Assembly (NCBI GenBank): GCA_903789525.1
Contig: CAIFER010000001.1
Coordinates: 310,001-374,000, forward strand
Direction of reading: 5' to 3'
Length of the DNA: 64,000 nucleotides
DNA from: an uncultured Aeriscardovia sp.
GTDB lineage: Bacteria; Actinomycetota; Actinomycetes; Actinomycetales; Bifidobacteriaceae
Positions 30,536-40,169 of this stretch are shown in pieces. The stretch's first letter is position 1; each line of letters starts with the position of its first letter. The notes under the pieces are model-generated. The model did not search any database. It saw only the letters and a program-made list of their open reading frames with translations, and was not told where the DNA came from. Both the position numbers and the translations under genes were made by a program.

Positions 30536-31291
30536 ATGAAACGTCCGTTCAAGCTGTACTGGTTTTATGTGCACGCGCTCGGTGGCTTGGCGACTTACGC
30601 TTTTACTCCGCACGTTACTGGTCTTGAGAACGTGCCTCGCACAGGAGCAGCAATTATCGCAGCGAATCATTTGGCCGTCATTGATGATGCTGTGATTCCT
30701 CTCGTCACTCCACGAATGGTTCACTATATGGCGAAGGAAGAATATTTCACGAGCCCAGGCATTAAGGGTGCTTTTAAAAAGTTCTTCTTCACGAGTGCGG
30801 GTTGTTTCCCTGTTGCTCGCAGTGGCGGATCCAAGTCTCTCGGCGCACTGGAGCATGCGCGCGAAATATTGTCGAAAGGCGAGTTATTCGGGATTCACCC
30901 TGAGGGGACACGAAGCCCAGATGGCCGGCTGTACAAGGGCCATACAGGTGTAGCGCGGCTTGCGTATGAAACCGGTGCTCCTATTATTCCGGTCGGCATT
31001 ATTGGTACAAACATTGCTCAGCCGATCGGGTCAGTCATGCCACATCGCCATCACGTCGAAGTGCATTTTGGAACACCAATTACTGTCTCCCGCACGGATT
31101 CTGCTCATGTGACGCATGATATGTTGCGGAATGTGACGGATCGATTGATGAAGGCCATCAGCGAATTGAGTGGGCAAACGTACGTTGACGAGTATGCACA
31201 AGTCGAGAAAGCTCGCCTGCGTCAGGAGCATGAGCGCGCGGCACAAGAGGCGGCACATCGCCGTCATGCTGCTCAACATTTCGTTGAATAG
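30536..31291 (+). CDS. plsC: 1-acyl-sn-glycerol-3-phosphate acyltransferase (PlsC family)
   Basis: NHLAVIDDAVIP (HX4D variant region), FGIHPEGTRSPDGRLYKGHTGVARLA; GAGGAAG upstream of ATG 30536. Confidence 0.88.
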   Translation: MKRPFKLYWFYVHALGGLATYAFTPHVTGLENVPRTGAAIIAANHLAVIDDAVIPLVTPRMVHYMAKEEYFTSPGIKGAFKKFFFTSAGCFPVARSGGSKSLGALEHAREILSKGELFGIHPEGTRSPDGRLYKGHTGVARLAYETGAPIIPVGIIGTNIAQPIGSVMPHRHHVEVHFGTPITVSRTDSAHVTHDMLRNVTDRLMKAISELSGQTYVDEYAQVEKARLRQEHERAAQEAAHRRHAAQHFVE

Positions 31292-31320
31292 GCGTGACTT
31301 TGCTCTACTGAGAATACGGT

Positions 31321-33243
31321 TTAGACAACTGTCAGTGTAATAACAGTGGGGGCGCCGTGAGTGTCGTGCAGACGAATTCTCTGGCCGCCGGCAACCGACT
31401 GACTGAAGATTTGATGCAGATGCTCTCCAATGAGAGATGGTTGCGTCTTAACAGTCAATCCAAGATGCTGAAGACGAGAAACCGCGTCCGCCTTACTCAG
31501 CCCGATGACACTCGGAACGGTCACCATTTGTGGCCCACGAGAGAGCGTTATATGAATAGTTGCTCCCTTTTTGACGAGTTGTCCGGCTCCCGGGGAAGTG
31601 GCAATGACGGCACCAGCTGCAACAGAATCTGAATACTGTTCGGTGATAGTGAAGGTTAAGCCAGCTTTATGGAGTTGTTCAGTTGCTCTCTGTTTTGTCA
31701 TGCCTGTCACAGATGGAACAGCAATAGGGCGAGGTCCGCGTGAAAGAGTGACCGTTACATGAGCCGATTTCTTAGAGAGACGAGCGCCCACACCAGGTGT
31801 TAGTGAGAGCATTTTCCCCTTCGGAACCGATTCCGAGTAAACAGTGCGCGTTGATGACGTGATCCCGTGTTCGTCGAGAAGATTGCGGTATCGCGTCCAG
31901 TCGCCACCTGCTACAGAACAGTTGCGAGAAGTCATACACGTGATGCCGGGGACGGCAGGAACGGTGATCAAGCTACCAGGACCCCATTGATTCCACCAGT
32001 ACCATCCGCCTATCACGATTCCGGCGGCAACAAGCAGAGAAACGAGAAGAGTGAGAATGACTAGTACGCCAGAGCGGTGGGTCGGTGCTGAAGAAGTCTC
32101 GTGCACTGGTTGAACAGTCGAGAGGACAGCTGTGTGATGACTGCTGTTATGAGCAGTGGACTTGGCAGGAGCATGAGTTTCTCGAGGTGATGGCGCGAGA
32201 TGGGCAGCGCGACCCGGATGAGCGAGAATTTGCGTTCCACCATTCGGAAAATTGTCAGGTAACGACCCTGCAGGAGAAGGTGGCTCAGGAACGGGCTGTT
32301 CGACGAGAGGGTGCTGGAGTTGCTGAGCGCCTGCCAATGGGCGCGTGTGCTGAAGTTTTGCGATCACATGCTGATAGTTGAGCTGAGAGGCAGAAAGCTG
32401 CGACATGATCTCATTGAGAAGTGCCAGTGCTTCTTCCCCGTTGTGCGGGCGCTGGGAAGGTGATCGTGCACAGAGGCGTGAGACAAATTGGCTGAGAGAG
32501 GACGGAAATTGCTGATCGGTCGCTGTAATGAGAGGGACATCCATACTGACGTGGCGAAACACAGTTGTAACGGGGTTCTCTGCCATAAACGGGATCGATC
32601 CCGTCAGCATCTCATACGCCATAATTCCAACCGAATAGATGTCAGATGCTGGGGTTGCCGTTCCGTCTTCGATTGTTTCTGGAGCAAGGTACGCTGCCGT
32701 GCCCAATAAGAGACCAGTTGTTCCCGTTGTCTGTTGCGAAACTGCTCGCGCTAATCCGAAATCAGTTATTTTGACGCTTCCGCGCACGGTGAGCAGGATA
32801 TTCTCTGGCTTCATATCCCGATGAGTGATACCAGCTGCATGAGCGGCGGCTAAGCCATCAAGTATTTGTGAAAGAATGCGGCACGTACTGCGAACCGAGA
32901 GAGTACGCTGCTGAGCAATTTCGTGACGCAAATCAGTGCCACGGACATATTCCATGACCAGATACGGTAAATTGTTGACTTTTCCGGTGTCATACACCTG
33001 CACAATATGCGGATTTGCTACGGCTGCAGCACACGTCACCTCATTACGAAAACGACGAAGAAATTGTGCGCCATGTTCGCCTTGAGCCAGTTGTGAGTGA
33101 ATGATTTTGACAGCGACGCGCCGATTGAGCCGTTGATCGAGTGCAAGAAAGACGGATGCCATTCCCCCTTGTGCGATCGCAGAGAGCACCTGATAGCGTC
33201 CATCGAGTACGCTACCAGCCTTCGTTTCTTGCATCATGTCCAT
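31321..33243 (-). CDS. Serine/threonine protein kinase with PASTA repeats
   Basis: ITHRDMKPENILL, ITDFGLARA, Pro-rich linker, TM, PASTA-type repeats (VPSVTGMTKQRATEQLHKAGL; VPSVIGLSKADAVSRLQHLGL). Confidence 0.95.
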   Translation of the reverse strand: MDMMQETKAGSVLDGRYQVLSAIAQGGMASVFLALDQRLNRRVAVKIIHSQLAQGEHGAQFLRRFRNEVTCAAAVANPHIVQVYDTGKVNNLPYLVMEYVRGTDLRHEIAQQRTLSVRSTCRILSQILDGLAAAHAAGITHRDMKPENILLTVRGSVKITDFGLARAVSQQTTGTTGLLLGTAAYLAPETIEDGTATPASDIYSVGIMAYEMLTGSIPFMAENPVTTVFRHVSMDVPLITATDQQFPSSLSQFVSRLCARSPSQRPHNGEEALALLNEIMSQLSASQLNYQHVIAKLQHTRPLAGAQQLQHPLVEQPVPEPPSPAGSLPDNFPNGGTQILAHPGRAAHLAPSPRETHAPAKSTAHNSSHHTAVLSTVQPVHETSSAPTHRSGVLVILTLLVSLLVAAGIVIGGWYWWNQWGPGSLITVPAVPGITCMTSRNCSVAGGDWTRYRNLLDEHGITSSTRTVYSESVPKGKMLSLTPGVGARLSKKSAHVTVTLSRGPRPIAVPSVTGMTKQRATEQLHKAGLTFTITEQYSDSVAAGAVIATSPGAGQLVKKGATIHITLSRGPQMVTVPSVIGLSKADAVSRLQHLGLTVKTQPSLIGEHLHQIFSQSVAGGQRIRLHDTHGAPTVITLTVV

Positions 33244-33336
33244 GTTTTCTATCGTACTTTCTCAGACTTTTGATGGACGGATGTGCTCACTGATCATGAC
33301 GACATTCTTACACTGTCGAGGCTGCTGGCATTACCT

Positions 33337-34644
33337 TTATTGCCTGTCAAACTGTTGAACGTGACATGTGTTGAATTTTGTGACGTCGCTGAACAGGCTA
33401 ATCACTCTTTTCAGTAGTTGAACGGAAGCATTGTCCTGGTCGGTCATTGACAACTGTTCTCCCAGATGTGAAACAGCAGTATTGACACGACTGACGAGCT
33501 CATCGATGCGTGCGAATGAATGCTGGACGGCTGTGCTCGACAGGAAAAGTTTCTGGGCACGGTGGACGTCATGCGGATTACGGCTTGCTTGTTCATACAG
33601 ATGTGCGAGTTCTTCACGATCAGAGGGAGAGAGTGAAGAAAGTGCGTCCGCCAGAAGAATAGTTCGCTTTCCGTCACGAATATCTCCACCTAAAGGCTTG
33701 CCCGTCGGCGGCTGACTGGGAAGGAGATCGGACAGATCATCGCACAGCTGAAATGCAATCCCGAGTGGAATGCCAATCGAAGTGGCGTATTTTTCTGCCT
33801 GCGAACTTTCCATTCCTGCAGCTAAGAAACCAACCATGAGTGGTGCGACGCACGTATAGCTGGCAGTTTTGCGAGTATAGATCGTGATGCAATTGTCGAC
33901 GAGCTCACTCGTATGTTGCAGGGGAGTAACTGAATTTGCTTCGTCGAGTACTTGTCCGATTTCAACCTCGCGCTGCATTTTCAATAAGACTGTCATAATG
34001 CGCGAGGAGAGTGCATCAGGAGCGGTGGAACATGCGTTTTGCGCGCACAAGAGACTGACTGTTGCGAGAAGGTCTCCGAGCATGATCGCCAGTCCTTGAC
34101 CCCCTTGTGCAGCATCTGTGGGTGTCATGAGATCAGATGAATGAGGGGAGTCTGCGTCATCTTTGTGCTCCCACGTTCGTGATTTCTGATGGCTGTGAGA
34201 AGCAAAAGCCTGGTATGCGCTCGCGAGCGCCACATGAGCAGCTGGACGACCGCGCCGGACTGATGACGCGTCCATGATGTCATCGTGGACAAGTGCACCC
34301 GTCTGAAAAATCTCAATTGAGCATGCTAAATCCCTCACACATGCAAACGGAAGTAGTGCATGACTGCTCAGCGGAAGACGAGAAGCGGCTATGAGCAGTA
34401 GCGCTCGCAAACGTTTTCCGCCTTGATCGCTCGTCACCGCTTGTTCGACTGTTGCCCGCATTAACGGAGCACTCGTCACACTATCCGCATCCGGGTATGA
34501 GAAACTCCTCAAAAGCTGGGGAAGTCTGTCTTCGATACTTTTTCGCAATTGAGAAAGTGTGAGATTCTCTTCGAGCAACTCGCGTGTTGATGAGCCGTTG
34601 AACTGCAAAGGATGAGTATGTGCCGAGGATTGCATACTCACCAT
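33337..34644 (-). CDS. Polyprenyl (geranylgeranyl-type) diphosphate synthase
   Basis: ALVHDDIMDASSVRRGRPA and QLCDDLSDLLPS Asp-rich motifs; GKRLRALLLIAA. Confidence 0.92.
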   Translation of the reverse strand: MVSMQSSAHTHPLQFNGSSTRELLEENLTLSQLRKSIEDRLPQLLRSFSYPDADSVTSAPLMRATVEQAVTSDQGGKRLRALLLIAASRLPLSSHALLPFACVRDLACSIEIFQTGALVHDDIMDASSVRRGRPAAHVALASAYQAFASHSHQKSRTWEHKDDADSPHSSDLMTPTDAAQGGQGLAIMLGDLLATVSLLCAQNACSTAPDALSSRIMTVLLKMQREVEIGQVLDEANSVTPLQHTSELVDNCITIYTRKTASYTCVAPLMVGFLAAGMESSQAEKYATSIGIPLGIAFQLCDDLSDLLPSQPPTGKPLGGDIRDGKRTILLADALSSLSPSDREELAHLYEQASRNPHDVHRAQKLFLSSTAVQHSFARIDELVSRVNTAVSHLGEQLSMTDQDNASVQLLKRVISLFSDVTKFNTCHVQQFDRQ

Positions 34645-34876
34645 TGTCTCCCTGGGCAACAGACATTGGTGAATTGAGGGTGTGCGTCGGTTTATCCACA
34701 CTCATATCGATGTAAATGTAACTGTGCGAAACACTCTGTGAATCCCGTCGTTTGAGGAAAATGCGACGGTCTGTATTGAAAGACGCTGACCCTTTCGTCC
34801 ACATTCATTTCATTTCGTTGATCGCTGTGTGCGCCTGAGCGAAAGTGAGTTCAATGTTCGATGAAAGGATCACGCA

Positions 34877-35851
34877 ATGGAAACATCAGTATCTCGCGAA
34901 TACGCAGTATGTTGCGCACACGAAGGAAGCACATTTTACCCTGAACGCGCAAGTCAAGAAGAAGTCGTCAGGTGGGTTAAGGAAGGTGGTCACGATTTTT
35001 TGGCAACTCTTTCCAGTGCCCATGGAGACGATCTTGTCATCTCACACGGCGTTCATCAGACGGAATTGAAGCGTCCTGTTGGTATTGACTACCGACTCAT
35101 GAGGGAAAGAATCGAGGATTTTCGCGAGGGGCGGCGCAATGATATGAGCAAGGGTGATCGTCGGTTCTTCCGTCCTGTTTTACTGTGGTGGCTGATGGTG
35201 GCACGTAACCAAAATCCAGAGCTCCTCGTGCGTCAAGAACGACATTTTTCTGCGCTTCCCACCCGTCGTGACCCTCTCGTTGACAGTGTCCGAAAGATCC
35301 ATTTACGTGTGTCACAACAGGAATTGTTGAATGACGGCACAGAAGATAATGAGGCAGATCTGGGACGGGATTGGCGCAACGAAACGCTGAGCATGTCAGA
35401 AAAATTCATCCGCGATTGGTGTGTTTGCATGGAAGAATCATTACCAATGCGCGATGCTATTCTCATTTCTTCCGTCAGTGACATGGATTATCTCGATCTC
35501 ATGTCCGTCGCATGTTCTCCCACTGACCCACATGTGAAGAAAAAAGAAGATGCACAATTACAGCGCATTTTTTGTGATCCAACATGGGAAAAGAAATATG
35601 GAGGTACGTGTCTATTGGCGATTGACGCTCTCATTGGTATTTTGCAGCACGTGGATGGCACGATGTCTACGCAGCCGTGTGCCATGCTCGCTTATCTGCT
35701 GTGGTGGGCAGGCAGAGGTGATGAAAGTCTTGCGGCAGCGTTACGTGCTTTGAGTATCGATCGGACGTGTTCTCTTGCCCAGCTGGTTGTCAAAGTATGC
35801 CGGAGAAATGTTCGTCCAACGTGGTGTGAAAAGGGGAATGAAAAAGAATAA
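34877..35851 (+). CDS. DUF4192-like protein
   Basis: C-terminal AMLAYLLWWAGRGDESLAAALRALSIDRTCSLAQLV resembles DUF4192; upstream of rpoD. Confidence 0.55.
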   Translation: METSVSREYAVCCAHEGSTFYPERASQEEVVRWVKEGGHDFLATLSSAHGDDLVISHGVHQTELKRPVGIDYRLMRERIEDFREGRRNDMSKGDRRFFRPVLLWWLMVARNQNPELLVRQERHFSALPTRRDPLVDSVRKIHLRVSQQELLNDGTEDNEADLGRDWRNETLSMSEKFIRDWCVCMEESLPMRDAILISSVSDMDYLDLMSVACSPTDPHVKKKEDAQLQRIFCDPTWEKKYGGTCLLAIDALIGILQHVDGTMSTQPCAMLAYLLWWAGRGDESLAAALRALSIDRTCSLAQLVVKVCRRNVRPTWCEKGNEKE

Positions 35852-35942
35852 AGCGGGAATAAGAATTCTCTCACAGCTGTTAATAAAATGGATAGTTATG
35901 AGGTATTATCCATCCCCATACAGCTTTTGAGGAGGGCATGAG

Positions 35943-37550
35943 GTGACAGAAGCAGTGAAGGCGAGCACATCTCAAGTTCGTACGAACAGCGCGGCACAGA
36001 AGAAAACTGCAAAAAAGGTAACGCGGAAGACTGCTACTGCACATACTCAGAAGGCGAAAGCAACGACTTCTCGAAAAGCAGGGAAGACTGCTGTGCATGC
36101 TACGGCCACTGAAGCAAGTTCCGTGAAGCGTTCTCGTACTCGTACGAAGAAAGCGGCAACCTCTTCACGGAAGGCTTCTCAAACAGCGAAAGCGGCGAAG
36201 AAAACTGCTACTCAGAAGGCCACTGTAAAGAAGACTCCAGCCAAGAAAGCCACTGCGAAGAAAACGAGTGCACAGAGCGTTCAGTCCCCGGCACAGAAGA
36301 CTGTGAAAAGAACGGCTGCGGCTTCAACTTCATCACAGAGTAAGAGTGCCAGCACGCCATCCACTTCGTCGACATCAATGCCGAGCGCTCCAGGTATCAC
36401 CATTCACGAGTCGAAGAATGCACAGCGTCCAACTGCTATTTCTGGTCGGACGATCGAAGGCGATACGATTGCCAGTCACTTCAGCCGGAAAGATGTTCAG
36501 GAAAATTCGCGTCGCCAGCGTAAAGCTCGAGCAAGCAAGATGCGTGAGAAGGGCGCATTTGTTGTTCGCGATGATGATGACGATGATGATGTCACTCCTT
36601 CAGGAAATCCAAAGCGTCGTGTTGTCACAGCTGGTGCAACAGCTGATCCAGTGAAGGATTATCTCAAGCAAATCGGCCGCGTCCCGCTGCTCACCGCTGC
36701 ACAAGAGGTTGACTTGTCGGAGCGTATTGAAGCCGGTCTGTATGCTCAGCATTTGCTGGACACTCAGAAAGGTGAGATGTCATTCACTCGGCGTCGTGAG
36801 CTGAAATGGGCTGCTCGTGACGGCCGAAAGGCGAAGGATCATTTGCTGGAAGCAAATCTTCGTCTTGTCGTTTCACTGGCAAAGCGTTACACAGGCCGTG
36901 GAATGCTGTTCTTGGATTTGATTCAGGAAGGCAATCTTGGTCTGATTCGTGCTGTCGAGAAGTTTGATTGGAAGAAAGGCTTCAAGTTCTCCACGTATGC
37001 TACGTGGTGGATCCGCCAGGCAATCACACGCGCGATGGCTGATCAGGCTCGCACGATTCGTGTGCCAGTGCACATGGTTGAAGTTATCAACAAGCTTTCT
37101 CGTGTGCAGCGTCAAATGCTCCAGGATCTCGGTCGTGACCCAACACCTGAAGAGCTTGCAAAAGAGCTTGATATGCCGGTGGAGAAGGTCGAAGAAGTTC
37201 AAAAGTACGGTCGTGAGCCAATTTCCTTGCACACTCCGTTGGGAGAAGATGGAGATTCTGAGTTTGGCGATTTGATTGAGGATACGGATGCAATAGCACC
37301 GCAGGACGCTGTGTCGTTCTCACTGCTTCAAGAGCAGCTGAAGAATGTGCTCGAAACACTCAGCCCACGCGAAGCCGGTGTCATCAAGATGCGCTATGGG
37401 CTCGATGATGGACAGCCGAAGACGCTCGATGATATCGGTCGAGTGTATGGCGTCACCCGTGAACGTATTCGTCAAATTGAATCGAAGACGATGGCGAAAC
37501 TTCGTCATCCGTCTCGCTCGCAGAAGCTTCGTGACTTCCTCGACGAATAA
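35943..37550 (+). CDS. rpoD: Principal RNA polymerase sigma factor (RpoD/SigA/HrdB)
   Basis: [54 protein letters not shown]; region 4.2 [22 protein letters not shown]; Lys/Ala/Thr-rich N-terminus. Confidence 0.97.
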   Translation: MTEAVKASTSQVRTNSAAQKKTAKKVTRKTATAHTQKAKATTSRKAGKTAVHATATEASSVKRSRTRTKKAATSSRKASQTAKAAKKTATQKATVKKTPAKKATAKKTSAQSVQSPAQKTVKRTAAASTSSQSKSASTPSTSSTSMPSAPGITIHESKNAQRPTAISGRTIEGDTIASHFSRKDVQENSRRQRKARASKMREKGAFVVRDDDDDDDVTPSGNPKRRVVTAGATADPVKDYLKQIGRVPLLTAAQEVDLSERIEAGLYAQHLLDTQKGEMSFTRRRELKWAARDGRKAKDHLLEANLRLVVSLAKRYTGRGMLFLDLIQEGNLGLIRAVEKFDWKKGFKFSTYATWWIRQAITRAMADQARTIRVPVHMVEVINKLSRVQRQMLQDLGRDPTPEELAKELDMPVEKVEEVQKYGREPISLHTPLGEDGDSEFGDLIEDTDAIAPQDAVSFSLLQEQLKNVLETLSPREAGVIKMRYGLDDGQPKTLDDIGRVYGVTRERIRQIESKTMAKLRHPSRSQKLRDFLDE

Positions 37551-37574
37551 TTCCGCACACATTGAAGCCATCAG

Positions 37575-37602
37575 TCCAGAGTTTCATCCGTGAAACTCTG
37601 GA
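37575..37602. other. Perfect 12-bp hairpin (TCCG loop) downstream of rpoD
   Basis: TCCAGAGTTTCA-TCCG-TGAAACTCTGGA; no U tract adjacent on + strand. Confidence 0.75.
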
Positions 37603-37689
37603 CGCATTTGTTGATTGTTCGTATGAGCACTCATCGATTCAAGGCGGTGAGTGCTGTTTTTCATCCACTTTGTGGTAATGAGGGGGATC

Positions 37690-40056
37690 GTGGTGCGTCG
37701 CAAGGCACATTCATATGATGCAGGAGATCTGGCAGTTCTCGAAGGTCTCGATGCTGTCCGAAAGCGTCCAGGCATGTACATTGGTACGACAGATACGCTC
37801 GGTCTCATGCATTGCTTGTGGGAGATCATCGATAATTCTGTTGATGAGGCGCTCGCAAACGCGTGCACGCACATTACGGTGACCATTCGGCGCGACGGAT
37901 CTATCGAGGTGGATGATAACGGACGTGGTATTCCAGTCGACAAGGAGCCAAAGACCGGACTGACAGGTGTAGAGGTCGTTTTAACGAAGCTGCATGCTGG
38001 CGCTAAGTTCGGTGAAGCAAGTTATAACCAGACAGGTGGTTTGCACGGTGTCGGCTCATCTGTGGTCAATGCGCTGAGTTCTCGTCTCGATGTAGAAGTT
38101 GATCGAAATGGGAAAACGTACCGGATGGAATTCCACCAAGGTCATCCTGGTGTGTATCGCGATGCTGATCCGGCGCATCCTTCACCATCATCTCCGTTCC
38201 GTCGCACCCGGAAAGGGTCAGCGACACAGTTACGTGTCGTCGGGAAAGTTCCGGCAAAGAAAACGGGTACGCGTATCCGATATTGGGCTGATCCTGAAAT
38301 CTTCAATGCAACAGCACATTTCGACTATGCGATGTTGATTAATCGCGTACGGCAGACGTCGTTCCTCGTACCGGGGCTGACGATCGACGTTGTCAACGAA
38401 TTTGGGAAGGATACATCACACAAGGCTGCGTCACAATCAGTAGCTGCTTCTCTCACATCTGATAGTGCACATCTGTCTTCTTCATCTGATCACGAACACA
38501 ATCAAACCGGTGATACGAGTGATTCCACTGACTCCGATGACAGTGGGATCTCGAACGCGAGTGAAGGAGACGGCGAAAGCGAGTCTCTTGCGCTCGAGCA
38601 AACAGGGGTAGAAGGAAAGAAGACTCGTCTTCACGTTGAAGAAAAAGAATACGAGGTCCTCAGTCAAGAGCCACGTTTCCAGTCATTCCATCATGATGGT
38701 GGGGTCGTCGATTTCGTCGATTACCTCTCGCATGGGGAGCCTGTGTGCGATGTATGGCATATTACTGGCTCGGGCACGTATCAGGAGGAGACACAGCAAG
38801 TTGACGCCTCTGATGATCTGCATGCTGCCGTTGTGAAGCGGACGTGTGATGTTGATATCGCACTGCGTTGGACGAATGACTACGATACGACCATCAAGAG
38901 CTTTGTCAATGTGGTAGCGACACCAGGCGGCGGAACGCACGTCGATGGTTTCCTCAATGCCCTGACACGTCAAGTACGTCGGCAAATTGAGGAGAATGCG
39001 CGAAAATATAAGATCAACACGCACGATTCATCACAGAGGATTGAGCGTGATGATGTCGTGACTGGACTCGTTGCAGTCATCTCAGTTCGTATCGCTGAGC
39101 CGCAATTCCAAGGACAGACGAAGGATGTGCTCGGAACAGCTCAGGTGAAGCCGATCGTCTCTCGTATTGTGACAAAAGAGTTCGGTGAGATGATCTCTGG
39201 TTCTCGGCGTGGGTTCAAAGCGCAGTCGGAACTTGTCCTTGAAAAAGTGGCAGGGGAGATGCATGCCCGTATTCAGGCGCATCGTGCGAAGGAAGTCACA
39301 CGGCGCAAGAATGCTCTCGAATCCGCTTCCATGCCAGCGAAATTGTCTGATTGCTTGCCGGGCAATGACGATATTGCGGAGTTGTTTATCGTCGAGGGAG
39401 ACTCGGCACTCGGTACGGCGAAGGCGGCCCGTAATTCAACATTCCAGGCGTTGCTACCGATTCGTGGAAAAATTTTGAATGTGGAGAAAGCATCGCTCAA
39501 TCAGATGCTCAATAATGCCGAATGCTCGGCGATTATTCAAGTCGTCGGTGCTGGTTCGGGCAAGGACTTCGATATTTCGCAAGCCCGATACAACAAAATC
39601 ATTATGATGACCGATGCTGATGTCGATGGTGCACACATTCGTATTCTGCTGTTGACGTTGTTCTATCGGTACATGCGGCCAATGATCCTGCAGGGACATG
39701 TGTATGCTGCTGTCCCTCCGCTGCACAGGATTGCGTTGACGGGTAAGAATAAAGGGCACTATGAGTACACGTACTCTGAAAAGCAACTTGGCCACAAACT
39801 GAAGGAACTGGATGCGAAAGGAATCACATACAGCCCTGACATCCAGCGGTACAAGGGCTTAGGTGAGATGGATGCGGACCAGTTGGCGATCACCACAATG
39901 GATCCGCGCACGCGTATGCTTCGGCGCATCACGATGAGTGAAACGCTCGATGCAGATAAGATTTTCCGCTTGCTGATGGGGGATGAGGTTCCACCGCGCA
40001 AGCAGTTCATCGTTCAGAATGCGAATACGTTCGATCGTTCTCAAATCGACGCATAG
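37690..40056 (+). CDS. parE: DNA topoisomerase IV subunit B (GyrB/ParE family) with acidic insertion
   Basis: LEGLDAVRKRPGMYIGTTD, QTGGLHGVGSSVVNALS, EGDSALGTAKAARNSTFQALLPIRGKILNVEKA, MTDADVDGAHIRILLLTLFYRYM; convergent with a GyrA/ParC-family gene. ParE (vs GyrB) assigned from pairing; start approximate. Confidence 0.88.
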   Translation: MVRRKAHSYDAGDLAVLEGLDAVRKRPGMYIGTTDTLGLMHCLWEIIDNSVDEALANACTHITVTIRRDGSIEVDDNGRGIPVDKEPKTGLTGVEVVLTKLHAGAKFGEASYNQTGGLHGVGSSVVNALSSRLDVEVDRNGKTYRMEFHQGHPGVYRDADPAHPSPSSPFRRTRKGSATQLRVVGKVPAKKTGTRIRYWADPEIFNATAHFDYAMLINRVRQTSFLVPGLTIDVVNEFGKDTSHKAASQSVAASLTSDSAHLSSSSDHEHNQTGDTSDSTDSDDSGISNASEGDGESESLALEQTGVEGKKTRLHVEEKEYEVLSQEPRFQSFHHDGGVVDFVDYLSHGEPVCDVWHITGSGTYQEETQQVDASDDLHAAVVKRTCDVDIALRWTNDYDTTIKSFVNVVATPGGGTHVDGFLNALTRQVRRQIEENARKYKINTHDSSQRIERDDVVTGLVAVISVRIAEPQFQGQTKDVLGTAQVKPIVSRIVTKEFGEMISGSRRGFKAQSELVLEKVAGEMHARIQAHRAKEVTRRKNALESASMPAKLSDCLPGNDDIAELFIVEGDSALGTAKAARNSTFQALLPIRGKILNVEKASLNQMLNNAECSAIIQVVGAGSGKDFDISQARYNKIIMMTDADVDGAHIRILLLTLFYRYMRPMILQGHVYAAVPPLHRIALTGKNKGHYEYTYSEKQLGHKLKELDAKGITYSPDIQRYKGLGEMDADQLAITTMDPRTRMLRRITMSETLDADKIFRLLMGDEVPPRKQFIVQNANTFDRSQIDA

Positions 40057-40124
40057 CATCGTCACCATTGATCAGGAGAGGTGAGTAGTGACCAATAGTG
40101 ATCAGTGATGAGTGAACAGAATCA

Positions 40125-40169
40125 TTCCGCAGCCTTCTGCCCGTATCAACAGAAGACTGCGGAACTTTT
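40125..40169. terminator. Shared bidirectional terminator between convergent parE and parC
   Basis: TTCCGCAG-C-CTTCTG-CCCGTATCAA-CAGAAG-A-CTGCGGAA followed by CTTTTTATT on +. Confidence 0.8.
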
